Origin: Desulfuromonadaceae bacterium
GTDB lineage: Bacteria > Desulfobacterota > Desulfuromonadia > Desulfuromonadales > Syntrophotaleaceae
Length of the DNA stretch: 12,309 nt
Direction of reading: 5' to 3'
NCBI GenBank assembly: GCA_021107335.1
Contig: JAIOSZ010000194.1
Coordinates: 1-12,309 of the forward strand
This document shows positions 1 to 7,233 of the stretch, in pieces (position 1 is the stretch's first letter; each line of letters starts with the position of its first letter). The translations under genes were made by a program, and so were the position numbers. The notes under the pieces were generated by a model. That model did not search any database. It was not told the origin of the DNA and saw only the letters and a program-made list of their open reading frames with translations.

Positions 1-432
1 CCGGCTGAGGCTCAACACAGCCACGCCACTGAGCCCCAACATCAAGCTGCCCCCCTTGAGCGGTGACAACCGATCGCCCGTCATGCAGTAATGAGCCAAC
101 ACCGCCGTGACCAGAGGCGATGCGCCGATAACCATAGCCGCCAGCGCCCCCGGGATCAGAGTCATACCGAGATAAAAAAGGCCGTACAGTATAAAGGTCT
201 GAAAAAGAGCGATACTCAGGATCATACCCGCTTGACCACAGACAGCCCGAAAATTGGGCCGCCGAGACCACCAAAAAGGCAACAACAGCAGGCCGGCAAG
301 CATGAAGCGCTGGCCGGCAAAAGCAAAGGGACCGGCATACTTTAAGCCGACCTTGACCCCGACAAAGGCCGTCGACCAGAGTAGACAGGCAGCTACTGCC
401 AGCAACAGTGTATTGGAACGGTTATTTGGCAT
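1..432 (-). CDS. EamA/DMT-superfamily transporter, 5' part (cut by window edge)
   Basis: The minus strand is open from the ATG at 432 to the window edge, giving 144 codons without a stop. The protein starts MPNNRSNTLLLAVAACLLWS, continues with TAFVGVKVGLKYAGP and AGQRFMLAGLLLLPFW, and later has LIPGALAAMVIGASPLVTAV. This is the typical first EamA repeat: hydrophobic helices, a W-S-T-A-F motif in helix 1 and R-F in helix 2. Family members are about 290-300 residues with ten helices, so roughly the first half is here. They are inner-membrane drug/metabolite exporters or permeases; the substrate cannot be told. A GAGGG stretch lies about 7 nt upstream of the ATG on the minus strand, which supports this start. 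The gene is divergent from the receptor operon and separated from it by 456 nt. Confidence 0.85.
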   Translation of the reverse strand, partial: MPNNRSNTLLLAVAACLLWSTAFVGVKVGLKYAGPFAFAGQRFMLAGLLLLPFWWSRRPNFRAVCGQAGMILSIALFQTFILYGLFYLGMTLIPGALAAMVIGASPLVTAVLAHYCMTGDRLSPLKGGSLMLGLSGVAVLSLSR

Positions 433-715
433 GCATCCCTCGCAAAAAAGACTTCCGGCAACGTCTCCATCTTGACCGTGGTCCGCGCCCCTGACAATAG
501 AAAATTTTCCCGTGGTCATGGACCGCTAAAGTCAACGCGGCATCCCCTGCAAACCAATCAGGCAGAGTCGCACTTACAAAGTAAATGCGGGATAGATACA
601 AAAGACCCCGCCAAGTGTAGTCCCAACTCAAAGTTGGCGACAACCGATTCTGCAGAGGCCCCTACCATGACCAGAGTCAGTGCAAAAACATAACCCGATC
701 TAATCGTTCAGAGTT

Positions 716-743
716 TTGACAAACTGAAGTAACCGGCTATAAA
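716..743 (+). promoter_or_regulatory. Sigma70-like promoter of the receptor-yfiR-cyclase operon
   Basis: A perfect -35 hexamer TTGACA (716-721) is followed after 16 bp by TATAAA (738-743), itself followed by T. Transcription would start near 750, giving a leader of about 139 nt before the receptor ATG at 889. No other -35/-10 pair as good is visible upstream of the operon. Confidence 0.65.
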
Positions 744-781
744 TAAACCAAGCAAAAAAGCACTTAATTAAAGGCAAGTTT

Positions 782-843
782 GTCCCTGCAAGCCCTTGAA
801 AGGCTGGCGAAGAGGGACCTATCCCCTGTCGATTAGTTGACAG
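782..843 (+). promoter_or_regulatory. Structured 5' leader, possible regulatory RNA
   Basis: Between the predicted transcript start (about 750) and the receptor start codon, two stem-loops can be drawn. The first pairs GTCCCT (782-787) with AGGGAC (813-818) and encloses a second stem, AGCC (791-794) with GGCT (802-805). The second pairs CTGTC (826-830) with GACAG (839-843). An A/T-rich stretch follows up to the AAAAAGG ribosome site at about 874-880. It does not match the core of the c-di-GMP-I or cobalamin riboswitches as I know them. A regulatory role is inferred only from structure and position. Confidence 0.3.
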
Positions 844-888
844 TAAAGAATTTCCATAAAATACGTTTTTTAAAAAAAGGCCGCCTCA

Positions 889-2958
889 ATGGACTTTACC
901 TTTTTTTCAATAGGCTCAAAAACACGGAAAACCTCCCATCTCAAAGTGTGGATGTGGCTGTTTTTCCTGCTGACTGGACTCTATTTATCATTCCCTACGG
1001 CTTCAGCAATCGCCTACTCTTCAGACGAGCTTCTAAGTTTGAGTCTTGAGGAGCTGGTCAATCTTGAAATCACTTCAGTTTCCAAAAAGCCTCAGACAAT
1101 AAGCGATTCAGCCGCCGCCGTTTTTGTGATCACTCAAGACGACATTCGCCGCTCTGGCGCTACCAGTATCCCCGAAGTATTGCGGCTGGCCCCGGGGGTC
1201 AATGTGGCGCATATCGATGGCAACAAATGGGCTATTACCGCTCGTGGTTTTAACGGCCGCTTTGCCAATAAACTTCTAGTACTCATGGATGGTCGCAGTG
1301 TTTACACGCCTCTGTTCTCCGGCGTCTACTGGGATATACAAGACACGCTGCTTGACGATATCGAGCGTATCGAAGTGATCCGTGGACCGGGGGCCACCTT
1401 ATGGGGAGCTAACGCGGTTAACGGCGTCATCAACATCATCACCAAACATAGTGAAAACACTCAGGGCATTTTGGCCAAGGGAGGCTATGGGAGTGTAGAA
1501 AAAGGCTTCGCGGCTCTTCGCTACGGTGGCGCCCTTGGCGACACTGCCAACTACCGAGTCTATATTAAATACTTCAACCGGGATGGCTCCGACGCCCTCA
1601 GCGGCGGCGAAGCAGCCGATGACTGGAATGCCTTTCGCGGCGGATTTCGCTTCGATGGACGACTGGGCTCAAGTGACACCCTGACCGTACAGGGCGACGC
1701 CTACAGCGGGGCGGCGGGACAGACCAACCAGGAATTCAACTTCACCTTTCCCAACTATCCCACCATAACAGACGAAGACACCAAGTTTTCCGGGGGAAAT
1801 CTACTGCTGCGCTGGGAACGAACCCTATCTGACACCTCCGACCTGGCCCTGCAAACCTATTATGACCGCACCGAACGTAACGAAAAGGCTCTAGCAAAAG
1901 AGAGTCGCGACACTATGGATCTCGACTTCCAGCATCGGTTTGCTCTCGGCCAGCGGCAAGAAATCGTTTGGGGACTCGGCTACCGGATCACTTGGGACAA
2001 CATCGAACCGAATGAACCGACCATCATGATCAACAAACGCAGCCAGACTGATCATCTAGCCAGTCTCTTTGTACAGGACGAAATCACCCTGAAACCCGAC
2101 TTGCTACGCCTTATTCTTGGCAGCAAACTTGAAAACAATGACTATACCGGCCTTGAAATACAGCCCAACGCTCGTTTGATCTGGACCCCCAATGAAGAGC
2201 ACTCCCTCTGGGGCGCCGTATCTCGTGCGGTACGCACCCCCTCCCGTGCCGAGGAAGACGCTTCAATTGTGGTTAAGTTGATCCCGCCCGACATAACCAA
2301 TCCACTACTGACGTTAATTACTGCCAATGGCAACAATGACTTTGACAGTGAAGAGTTGTTGGCTTGGGAATTGGGCTATCGGTTCATGCCAAATCCGACA
2401 TTTTCTTTAGACCTGGCCACCTTTCTCAACATTTACGAAAACTTGCGCACAGGCGAGCCACAAACCCCATTTGTACCAACGATGGCACCCCATTTGGTCA
2501 TCCCCACCAGGCTGGACAATAAGATGAAAGCAAAAGTCTGGGGTTTTGAAGCGGTGGCCGACTGGAAAATCAAAAACTGGTGGCGCCTGCAGACGGTCTA
2601 CAGCTTTTTGCAGGAAGACCTCGATTATACGAGCGACAGCAACGATTCGGGCAGCATCGATCTGGCCGAAGGAACCACACCAAAGCACCAGGTTTCCTTA
2701 CGGTCCTCCATGGACCTGCCACGTGACATAGAACTCGACTTCTGGCTGCGTTATGCCGATGAATTAGAATCACTGGGAATAGACGACTACCTGACCCTCG
2801 ATATTCGCCTCGGCTGGCAACCTCGCCCGGGCTTGGAACTGGTCCTAGTCGGGCAGAATCTGTTGCAAAACAGCCATCAGGAATATAGTCCAGAATATCA
2901 AACCCTGGCCACCGAAGTACCCCGTGGAATTTATGGCCAAGTGGTCTGGCATCATTGA
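889..2958 (+). CDS. TonB-dependent outer-membrane receptor
   Basis: This 689-residue protein has an N-terminal signal sequence: a basic stretch near residues 11-20, a hydrophobic run at 21-35, and probable cleavage after the Ala at 40 or 42. The mature start carries LSLEELVNLEITSV, a likely TonB-interacting region. The plug spans about residues 65-185, with FVITQDDIRRSG, IPEVLRLAPGV, ARGFNGRFANKLLVLMDGR and IERIEVIRGPGATLWGANAV, then NGVINIITK. The rest is a beta-barrel rich in alternating aromatic strands, ending GIYGQVVWHH. The ligand is unknown; the length suits a small siderophore, heme, cobalamin or peptide receptor. Start choice: ATG 889 has AAAAAGG about 8 nt upstream. It is the first gene of an operon with a yfiR-like gene 42 nt downstream, which suggests a signalling role as well as, or instead of, transport. 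Confidence 0.92.
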   Translation: MDFTFFSIGSKTRKTSHLKVWMWLFFLLTGLYLSFPTASAIAYSSDELLSLSLEELVNLEITSVSKKPQTISDSAAAVFVITQDDIRRSGATSIPEVLRLAPGVNVAHIDGNKWAITARGFNGRFANKLLVLMDGRSVYTPLFSGVYWDIQDTLLDDIERIEVIRGPGATLWGANAVNGVINIITKHSENTQGILAKGGYGSVEKGFAALRYGGALGDTANYRVYIKYFNRDGSDALSGGEAADDWNAFRGGFRFDGRLGSSDTLTVQGDAYSGAAGQTNQEFNFTFPNYPTITDEDTKFSGGNLLLRWERTLSDTSDLALQTYYDRTERNEKALAKESRDTMDLDFQHRFALGQRQEIVWGLGYRITWDNIEPNEPTIMINKRSQTDHLASLFVQDEITLKPDLLRLILGSKLENNDYTGLEIQPNARLIWTPNEEHSLWGAVSRAVRTPSRAEEDASIVVKLIPPDITNPLLTLITANGNNDFDSEELLAWELGYRFMPNPTFSLDLATFLNIYENLRTGEPQTPFVPTMAPHLVIPTRLDNKMKAKVWGFEAVADWKIKNWWRLQTVYSFLQEDLDYTSDSNDSGSIDLAEGTTPKHQVSLRSSMDLPRDIELDFWLRYADELESLGIDDYLTLDIRLGWQPRPGLELVLVGQNLLQNSHQEYSPEYQTLATEVPRGIYGQVVWHH

Positions 2959-3000
2959 GGCAACCCGCTGAACCGACAATTGCCACACACAGGAAACAGC

Positions 3001-3576
3001 ATGCCCGGTCGCCAAATTCATAAATATACCTGCCTGCTGCTTATCGCAGCGATGAGCATTTGTCTGGCCATCCCGCAAGGTAGTCTGGCGCAACCCAACG
3101 AGCAGCAAATCAAGGCGGCTATTCTCTATAATTTTGCCAAATTTGTCACGTGGCCTGCAAATACCTTTGCCGAGGACAACTCCTCCTTGGTCATTGCCAT
3201 CGTGGGCGAGGACTCTCTTCACCATCATATTGACAACTTGGAAGGCAAAAAGATCGGCAATCGGACCATTACCATTCGTCACTGGTCGCGGCACGAGTTG
3301 AAACTGCGGAAAAAATCCTGCCAAATTCTTTATGTGGCTGAGTCAGAGCGTAAAAGACTTAAAGAGATTCTAGCGATGGTCGCCGCAGAACCGATCCTGA
3401 CGGTCAGCAACTTACCGAATTTTGCTCAGAATGGAGGTACGGTTAATTTCGAAAAGAAAAAAAATCACGTTCGCTTTGCCATCAACCTGGACGCAAGTGA
3501 CCAGGCTGGCCTGAAGGTTAGTTCCAAACTTTACCCCCTGGCCACAACGATCATCAAAAATGGTCAGCGGAGGTAG
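3001..3576 (+). CDS. YfiR-family (DUF4154) periplasmic regulator
   Basis: This 191-residue protein begins with a signal peptide: basic start, then CLLLIAAMSICLAI, with likely cleavage after GSLA near residue 30. The DUF4154 pattern follows: QIKAAILYNFAKFVTWP, a LVIAIVGED strand, CQILYVAESER, PILTVSNLPNFAQNGG, VNFEKK and VRFAINLDA..AGLKVSSKLYPLA. In Pseudomonas, YfiR is the periplasmic protein that holds the diguanylate cyclase YfiN inactive until YfiB sequesters it. The mature protein here has a single cysteine (KSCQIL), so the intramolecular disulfides reported for Pseudomonas YfiR cannot form. AGGAAA lies just upstream of ATG 3001. The stop is only 4 nt before the cyclase gene, so the two are probably translationally coupled and act together. 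Confidence 0.88.
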   Translation: MPGRQIHKYTCLLLIAAMSICLAIPQGSLAQPNEQQIKAAILYNFAKFVTWPANTFAEDNSSLVIAIVGEDSLHHHIDNLEGKKIGNRTITIRHWSRHELKLRKKSCQILYVAESERKRLKEILAMVAAEPILTVSNLPNFAQNGGTVNFEKKKNHVRFAINLDASDQAGLKVSSKLYPLATTIIKNGQRR

Positions 3577-3580
3577 AGGC

Positions 3581-3976
3581 ATGAATCGGTTTTCGACAAA
3601 AATCAACGACTGGTCCATCAAAAGCAAACTGACCATGATTATAATCCTTACCAGCCTGACTGTGCTTCTCTCCCTTTTTCTGGTTTTCAGCCTGACCCAA
3701 CGCAACTTTTTGCGTAACGCCCTACTGCAGGAATTGCAAATTTTGGCTCAGGATCTCTCCGGCAACTGCGCAGCGACCCTTATCTTCGACGATACCCAGA
3801 CCGCAAGCGATATCCTGCGAACCCTACGCGCCAAACCTCAAATCATTAACAGCAGCATCTACGGCAAGGACAAACTGCTTTTTGCCCAATACGAAAAGAG
3901 AGCGTTGCTTCCGCAACCAGATCACCCCTGCCAACAGTCCTCAGCCTTGGACATATTTTCACCGCTAGATATTTAG
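3581..3976 (+). pseudogene. N-terminal CHASE8-like sensor part of a frameshifted GGDEF-EAL gene
   Basis: The start at ATG 3581 is preceded by GGAGG (3569-3573) inside the end of yfiR; an ATG 21 nt earlier lacks a ribosome site. The 131-residue product has a transmembrane helix at about residues 17-40, then a periplasmic stretch typical of CHASE8 (YfiN-type) sensors: LAQDLSGNCAATLIFDD, ILRTLRAKPQI and LLFAQYEK. After about QPDHPCQQ the frame drifts into unrelated sequence and stops at TAG 3974-3976. The missing end of the domain (GHIFTARYLEVATPIV) is encoded in the -1 frame just before and across 3979. A single-base loss, or two-base gain, between about 3905 and 3950 explains this; a CCCC run at 3925-3928 is one candidate site. 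If real, the sensor is cut off from the enzyme. Confidence 0.75.
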
Positions 3977-3978
3977 AG

Positions 3979-5652
3979 GTGGCCACACCTATTGTTCACG
4001 ATCAGGAGAAGCTTGGCACTATCTACATACAGGCCGATCTCAGCAAGATCCAGATAACTCTGTTCCGCTATGTCGGCTTCGGCGCCCTGGGCCTGATAGG
4101 GGCTTCAATTCTCGCCTGGCTGCTTGGCGCCAAGCTGCAAATCATTATCTCTCAGCCGATTGAACAGCTAGCCACGGCCATGAGAGCCGTTTCGAAAGAG
4201 CGTAACTACGAGAGACGGGTCAAGATGGCCAGAAAAGACGAACTAGGCAGCCTCATTGAAGATTTCAATGAGATGCTGGGACAAATTCAACTTCGCGACC
4301 AGGAACTTCAGCATAAGCAAACTCGGCTGGACTACCTTGCCCACCATGACACCCTGACCGGGCTGCCTAACCGACTATTATTCCATGATCGACTGTCCCA
4401 TGCCATTTCCAAGGCCAAGCGGCTCAATTATCCTCTGGCTCTGCTCTTTCTCGATCTCGACCGTTTTAAAAACATCAACGACTCCCTCGGCCACGAGGTT
4501 GGCGACCAAGTTCTGCGCCAGGTGGCTAAGCGACTGGAAACCCTGGTACGGGACTCGGACACCTTGGCTCGCCTCGGTGGCGATGAATTCGTCATTGCTC
4601 TTGAACAGACCAAGGAGGCTCGGGACGTGACCATCGTTGCAAAGAAAATTCTCGAGAGCCTTTCGGAAGCACTTCAGGTCGGGCCGAACGAACTGTACGT
4701 GACAACGAGTATCGGCATCAGCCTTTTTCCGACCGATGGAGAAGACGTCGAAAGCCTGATGAAATCAGCGGATGTTGCCATGTATCGTGCCAAGGAATGT
4801 GGTCGCAATCTCTTCCAGTTCTTCACCATGGATATGAATGAGCGAGTTCGCGAAGCGCTGTTCATGGAAAACAACTTGCGCAAAGCCCTCGATAACCAGG
4901 AAATGGCTCTTTATTATCAGCCCCAGGTTGAAATGTCTTCGGGAAAACTGATCGGGATGGAAGCACTGATCCGTTGGCATCATCCTCAATTGGGGATTAT
5001 CCCTCCGTTGAAGTTTATCCCTATGGCCGAAGATACCGGACTGATTATTCCTATTGGCAAATGGGTCCTCGGCACGGCTTGCAGACAAACCCAACAGTGG
5101 CAGGAAGCCGGCTATCCACCCTGCAAGGTCGCCGTCAATATTTCGCCCAAGCAGTTCCGGCATAGCGATCTTGTGGAAACCGTCGCTGCCGCACTCAAAG
5201 ACTCCGGCCTCGACCCTCAGTTTCTTGAACTGGAGATTACCGAAAGCGTTCTTATGGAGGACATGGAACAGTCAATTGCCACTATGGAGAAACTCAAGGC
5301 CATGGGGATTACTCTTGCAATCGATGATTTTGGCACCGGCTATTCGTCCCTAAGCTGTCTGAGCAAGTTCCCTCTCTCAAAACTGAAGATCGATAAATCC
5401 TTCGTCCAGAATATTGCCGAACTGTCTGAAAACAACGCTATTGCTGAAGGGATTATTGCTTTAGCTAAAGCCCTGCATTTGGAGGTCATTGCTGAAGGGA
5501 TTGAAGGGGAGCGCCAAATAGACTTTTTACAAAGTAAAGGCTGCAAGCAGGGCCAGGGCTACTATTTCAGTCGGCCCATGCCAGCAGATGCTTTTGAGCA
5601 GTTTCTCGCGCGGGAAAGTGCTTTCAGCTACCGGCGGCTAGCCGCAGACTAA
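3979..5652 (+). CDS. Membrane-anchored HAMP-GGDEF-EAL c-di-GMP enzyme (C-terminal part of frameshifted gene)
   Basis: This 557-residue frame is the catalytic half of the gene begun at 3581. Its first residues (ATPIVHDQEKLGTIYIQADL) are the end of a CHASE8-type domain. A transmembrane helix follows at about 28-50, then HAMP (51-105) and GGDEF (about 117-285) with DTLTGLPNRL, an intact GGDEF at 200-204 and an inhibitory RxxD (RDSD) exactly five residues before it. EAL spans about 295-545 with MEALIRW, VNISPKQF, LELEITESVL, IDDFGTGYSSL, LKIDKSFV, AEGIE and QGYYFSRPMP. All catalytic and metal-binding residues I know are present, so both c-di-GMP synthesis and hydrolysis are possible. GTG 3979 has no well-spaced ribosome site, so it is probably not a true start; expression would need frameshifting or re-initiation near the TAG at 3974-3976. 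YfiN itself lacks an EAL domain, so this is a bifunctional relative. Confidence 0.85.
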   Translation: MATPIVHDQEKLGTIYIQADLSKIQITLFRYVGFGALGLIGASILAWLLGAKLQIIISQPIEQLATAMRAVSKERNYERRVKMARKDELGSLIEDFNEMLGQIQLRDQELQHKQTRLDYLAHHDTLTGLPNRLLFHDRLSHAISKAKRLNYPLALLFLDLDRFKNINDSLGHEVGDQVLRQVAKRLETLVRDSDTLARLGGDEFVIALEQTKEARDVTIVAKKILESLSEALQVGPNELYVTTSIGISLFPTDGEDVESLMKSADVAMYRAKECGRNLFQFFTMDMNERVREALFMENNLRKALDNQEMALYYQPQVEMSSGKLIGMEALIRWHHPQLGIIPPLKFIPMAEDTGLIIPIGKWVLGTACRQTQQWQEAGYPPCKVAVNISPKQFRHSDLVETVAAALKDSGLDPQFLELEITESVLMEDMEQSIATMEKLKAMGITLAIDDFGTGYSSLSCLSKFPLSKLKIDKSFVQNIAELSENNAIAEGIIALAKALHLEVIAEGIEGERQIDFLQSKGCKQGQGYYFSRPMPADAFEQFLARESAFSYRRLAAD

Positions 5653-5889
5653 CCCCTTCGCCATAGCACCAGCACCTGTGATTACTAAGGATAGGCTCTC
5701 TCTCTTTCAAAGGTTTATCATCACCCCGCGCCCAAAACCACGCCCTATTCTTTATGACACTCGTTAACGCAACGTGGGACTGTTTACAGGTATTCTTGGC
5801 ACTGCATATTTGACAACTCTCACAAATTGGTCCTGCCTTCGACAGCCAGGGCCTTTTCAAAAAAAACAGATAAAAAGGTCACTCCTTTC
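5653..5889. other. Intergenic region between operon copy 1 and the copy 2 remnant
   Basis: No gene is seen in these 237 nt. There is an isolated TTGACA (5810-5815), but nothing like TATAAT 15-19 bp downstream. In copy 1 the equivalent TTGACAA is followed by TATAAA. A possible weak terminator lies at 5829-5857. Confidence 0.5.
5829..5857 (+). terminator. Possible rho-independent terminator or attenuator
   Basis: GGTCCTG (5829-5835) can pair with CAGGGCC (5847-5853), seven pairs including one G-T, around an 11-nt loop, followed by TTTT (5854-5857). It could end the upstream operon, or attenuate reading into the receptor remnant at 5890. The short T-run and large loop make it weak. Confidence 0.35.
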
Positions 5890-6291
5890 ATGTCCAATGT
5901 GTCCATCTCAGGTAAACACAAAACGTGCAACAACTCCTATCTCAAGGTTTTATCCTTCCTGGTTTGTCTGCTGGCCACGCTTGTCCTGACACCGCAAATA
6001 ATCTCTGCCTCCACCTACTCGACAGATGAGCTTCTGCACCTGAGCCTGGAGGAGCTTGTCGGTCTCGAAATCACTTCAGTAGCAAAAAAACCTCAAAAGG
6101 TAAACGAAGCGGCAGCCGCTATTTTTGTTATCACCCAAAACGACATTCGTCGCTGCGGCGCCACCAGCATTCCGGAAGTGCTGCGTCTTGCCCCCGGTGT
6201 CAATGTCGCCCGGATTGATGGTAACAAATGGGCTATCACTAGCCGCGGTTTTAATGGTCGTTTTGCCAACAAGCCCGGCTACTGCTCATAG
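5890..6291 (+). pseudogene. TonB-dependent receptor, copy 2: N-terminal remnant
   Basis: This is a paralogue of the receptor at 889-2958 that keeps only the signal peptide (hydrophobic run LSFLVCLLATLVL) and the start of the plug. From STDELL to GRFANK the 85 residues match copy 1 at about 83% by eye, including FVITQNDIRR, ATSIPEVLRLAPGVNV and RGFNGRFANK. After K128 (codon 6271-6273) homology stops; five further codons (PGYCS) come from yfiR-like DNA read out of frame, then TAG at 6289-6291. The rest of the plug and the whole barrel are missing, so it cannot form a receptor. ATG 5890 has AAAAAGG about 11 nt upstream; the frame is open earlier but without a ribosome site. Confidence 0.85.
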
Positions 6292-6851
6292 CAGTAACAA
6301 TTATTTGCCTGACTATCCCACAAGCAAGCTTGGCGCAGCCTGAGGAGCAGCAGGTCAAGACGGCCATTCTTTATAATTTCGCCAAATTTGTTACCTGGCC
6401 AGAGGAAGCTTTTACCGACGACAGTTCTCCTCTAATCATTGCGATCCTGGGTGATGACCCTCTCCATAAGCGCATTGATAGCCTTGAAGATAAAAAAATC
6501 GGCAACCGGTCAATTGCCATTCACCATTGGTCACGGCACGACTTGAAGCGGCGCAAAAAAGTCTGCCAGATCCTTTATGTAGCCGCTTCAGAGCGTAAAC
6601 GCCTTACTGAGATTCTAACAACGATCGCCGCAAAGCCAATCCTGACGGTTAGCGACCTGCCAGGGTTTGCCGAAAAGGGGGGCACGCTGAATTTCGAAAA
6701 GAAACACAAGAATATCCGCTTTGCCATCAACCTGGACGCGTGCAACCAGGCAGGCCTGAATATCAGCTCCAAACTGTTCCCCCTGGCCACAACTATCATC
6801 AAGGATGGCCAGTTGAGGCAAAATCTTGTATCAACTTTCTATCAAAAATAA
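6274..6851 (+). pseudogene. YfiR-family (DUF4154) gene, copy 2, lacking its start
   Basis: From 6279 onward the DNA encodes LLLIAVTIICLTIPQASLAQ and a complete DUF4154 domain. It is about 70% identical to copy 1 by eye (ILYNFAKFVTWP, IAILGDD, CQILYVAASERKRL, ILTVSDLPGFAEKGG, FAINLDA, SSKLFPLATTIIK). The initiation codon and first signal-peptide residues are gone, replaced by receptor DNA at about 6273. Upstream in frame there is a stop at 6252 and no ATG, GTG or TTG before TTG 6330, which would give a 173-residue protein starting at the signal cleavage site and so left in the cytoplasm. The C-terminus is about ten residues longer than copy 1 (QNLVSTFYQK), perhaps because copy 1's stop/cyclase-start junction has also been lost. 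No cyclase gene follows. Confidence 0.85.
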
Positions 6852-7233
6852 AAAGGACCCTATCAACAGCCTTACCAACGTGATTCAATAGAAATTTTTA
6901 CGCCGCATTTCGGTGGAGGGACATCGGCCCTGCTCTTGCCCTTTCCCATTGCCCACCTGACAGAGTATCCTTCATTTTTGGCTATTGCTGACTTTCATGA
7001 CCTTTTGTTAAAGCAGGCATCACCGTCAAAGCTTCTTTAACTACCCGGAACAAGTAGATTCATCTGATATATCCTGATATATTTTAAACCTATTTTTCTT
7101 GGCAACTTGACCCTACTGAAGTTAATCAAAAAGTGCATCAATAGCTCTGCGACTGAATCACTATAAAAACAAAGGCCGAACTAGAAACTTTCAGCTCTCA
7201 CCTGACCAGCGAGAGGTCTTTTAGAGAATTACT
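6852..7233. other. Intergenic region, 382 nt
   Basis: No gene is recognisable. In the other operon copy the cyclase gene starts at this place; here I see no GGDEF or EAL coding remnant. A direct repeat of CTGATATAT occurs at 7064-7072 and 7074-7082 within A/T-rich DNA. TATAAA occurs at 7162-7167, but without a good -35 box at the right distance. Confidence 0.5.

Larger units (their letters stand above)
433..888. other. Divergent intergenic region, 456 nt
   Basis: This stretch lies between the divergent transporter and receptor genes. I see no convincing gene in it; the short open frames lack ribosome sites and family resemblance. It holds a perfect 6-bp inverted repeat, CCAACT-CAA-AGTTGG (623-637), which can be extended by a GTC/GAC pairing with one bulge. 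No T-tract follows, so it is more like an operator or cruciform than a terminator. A sigma70-like promoter (716-743) and a structured leader (782-843) lie further right. Confidence 0.6.

Noticed and set aside
782..843. c-di-GMP-I or cobalamin riboswitch in the receptor leader
   Set aside because: The order of conserved core segments of those classes, as I know them, is absent; only generic stem-loops are present.
837..862. Second promoter TTGACA - TAAAAT close to the receptor start
   Set aside because: The spacer is only 14 bp, and transcription would begin almost on top of the ribosome site.
2986..3000. 15-nt leader CACACAGGAAACAGC before yfiR, identical to the E. coli lacZ ribosome-binding region
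   Set aside because: It suggests cloning-vector contamination at first sight, but the flanking sequence is continuous receptor and yfiR coding DNA with no vector sequence. It is most likely a chance match around a normal AGGA ribosome site.
2845..3324. 159-codon minus-strand open frame (and a 138-codon one at 2570-2986)
   Set aside because: Both lie antisense to well-supported receptor and yfiR coding sequence, with no family resemblance.
5624..5860. Minus-strand open frame with several Cys-x-x-Cys-like pairs, suggesting a small zinc protein
   Set aside because: It is short, overlaps the end of the EAL domain gene antisense, has no ribosome site that stands out, and resembles no family I know.
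7064..7082. CTGATATAT tandem repeat as a CRISPR or attachment site
   Set aside because: There are only two short copies in A/T-rich DNA, with no integrase, spacer pattern or matching copy elsewhere in the window.
7107..7167. Promoter for the CorC-like gene (TTGACC 7107-7112 with TATAAA 7162-7167)
   Set aside because: The two boxes are about 49 bp apart and neither has a partner at normal spacing.
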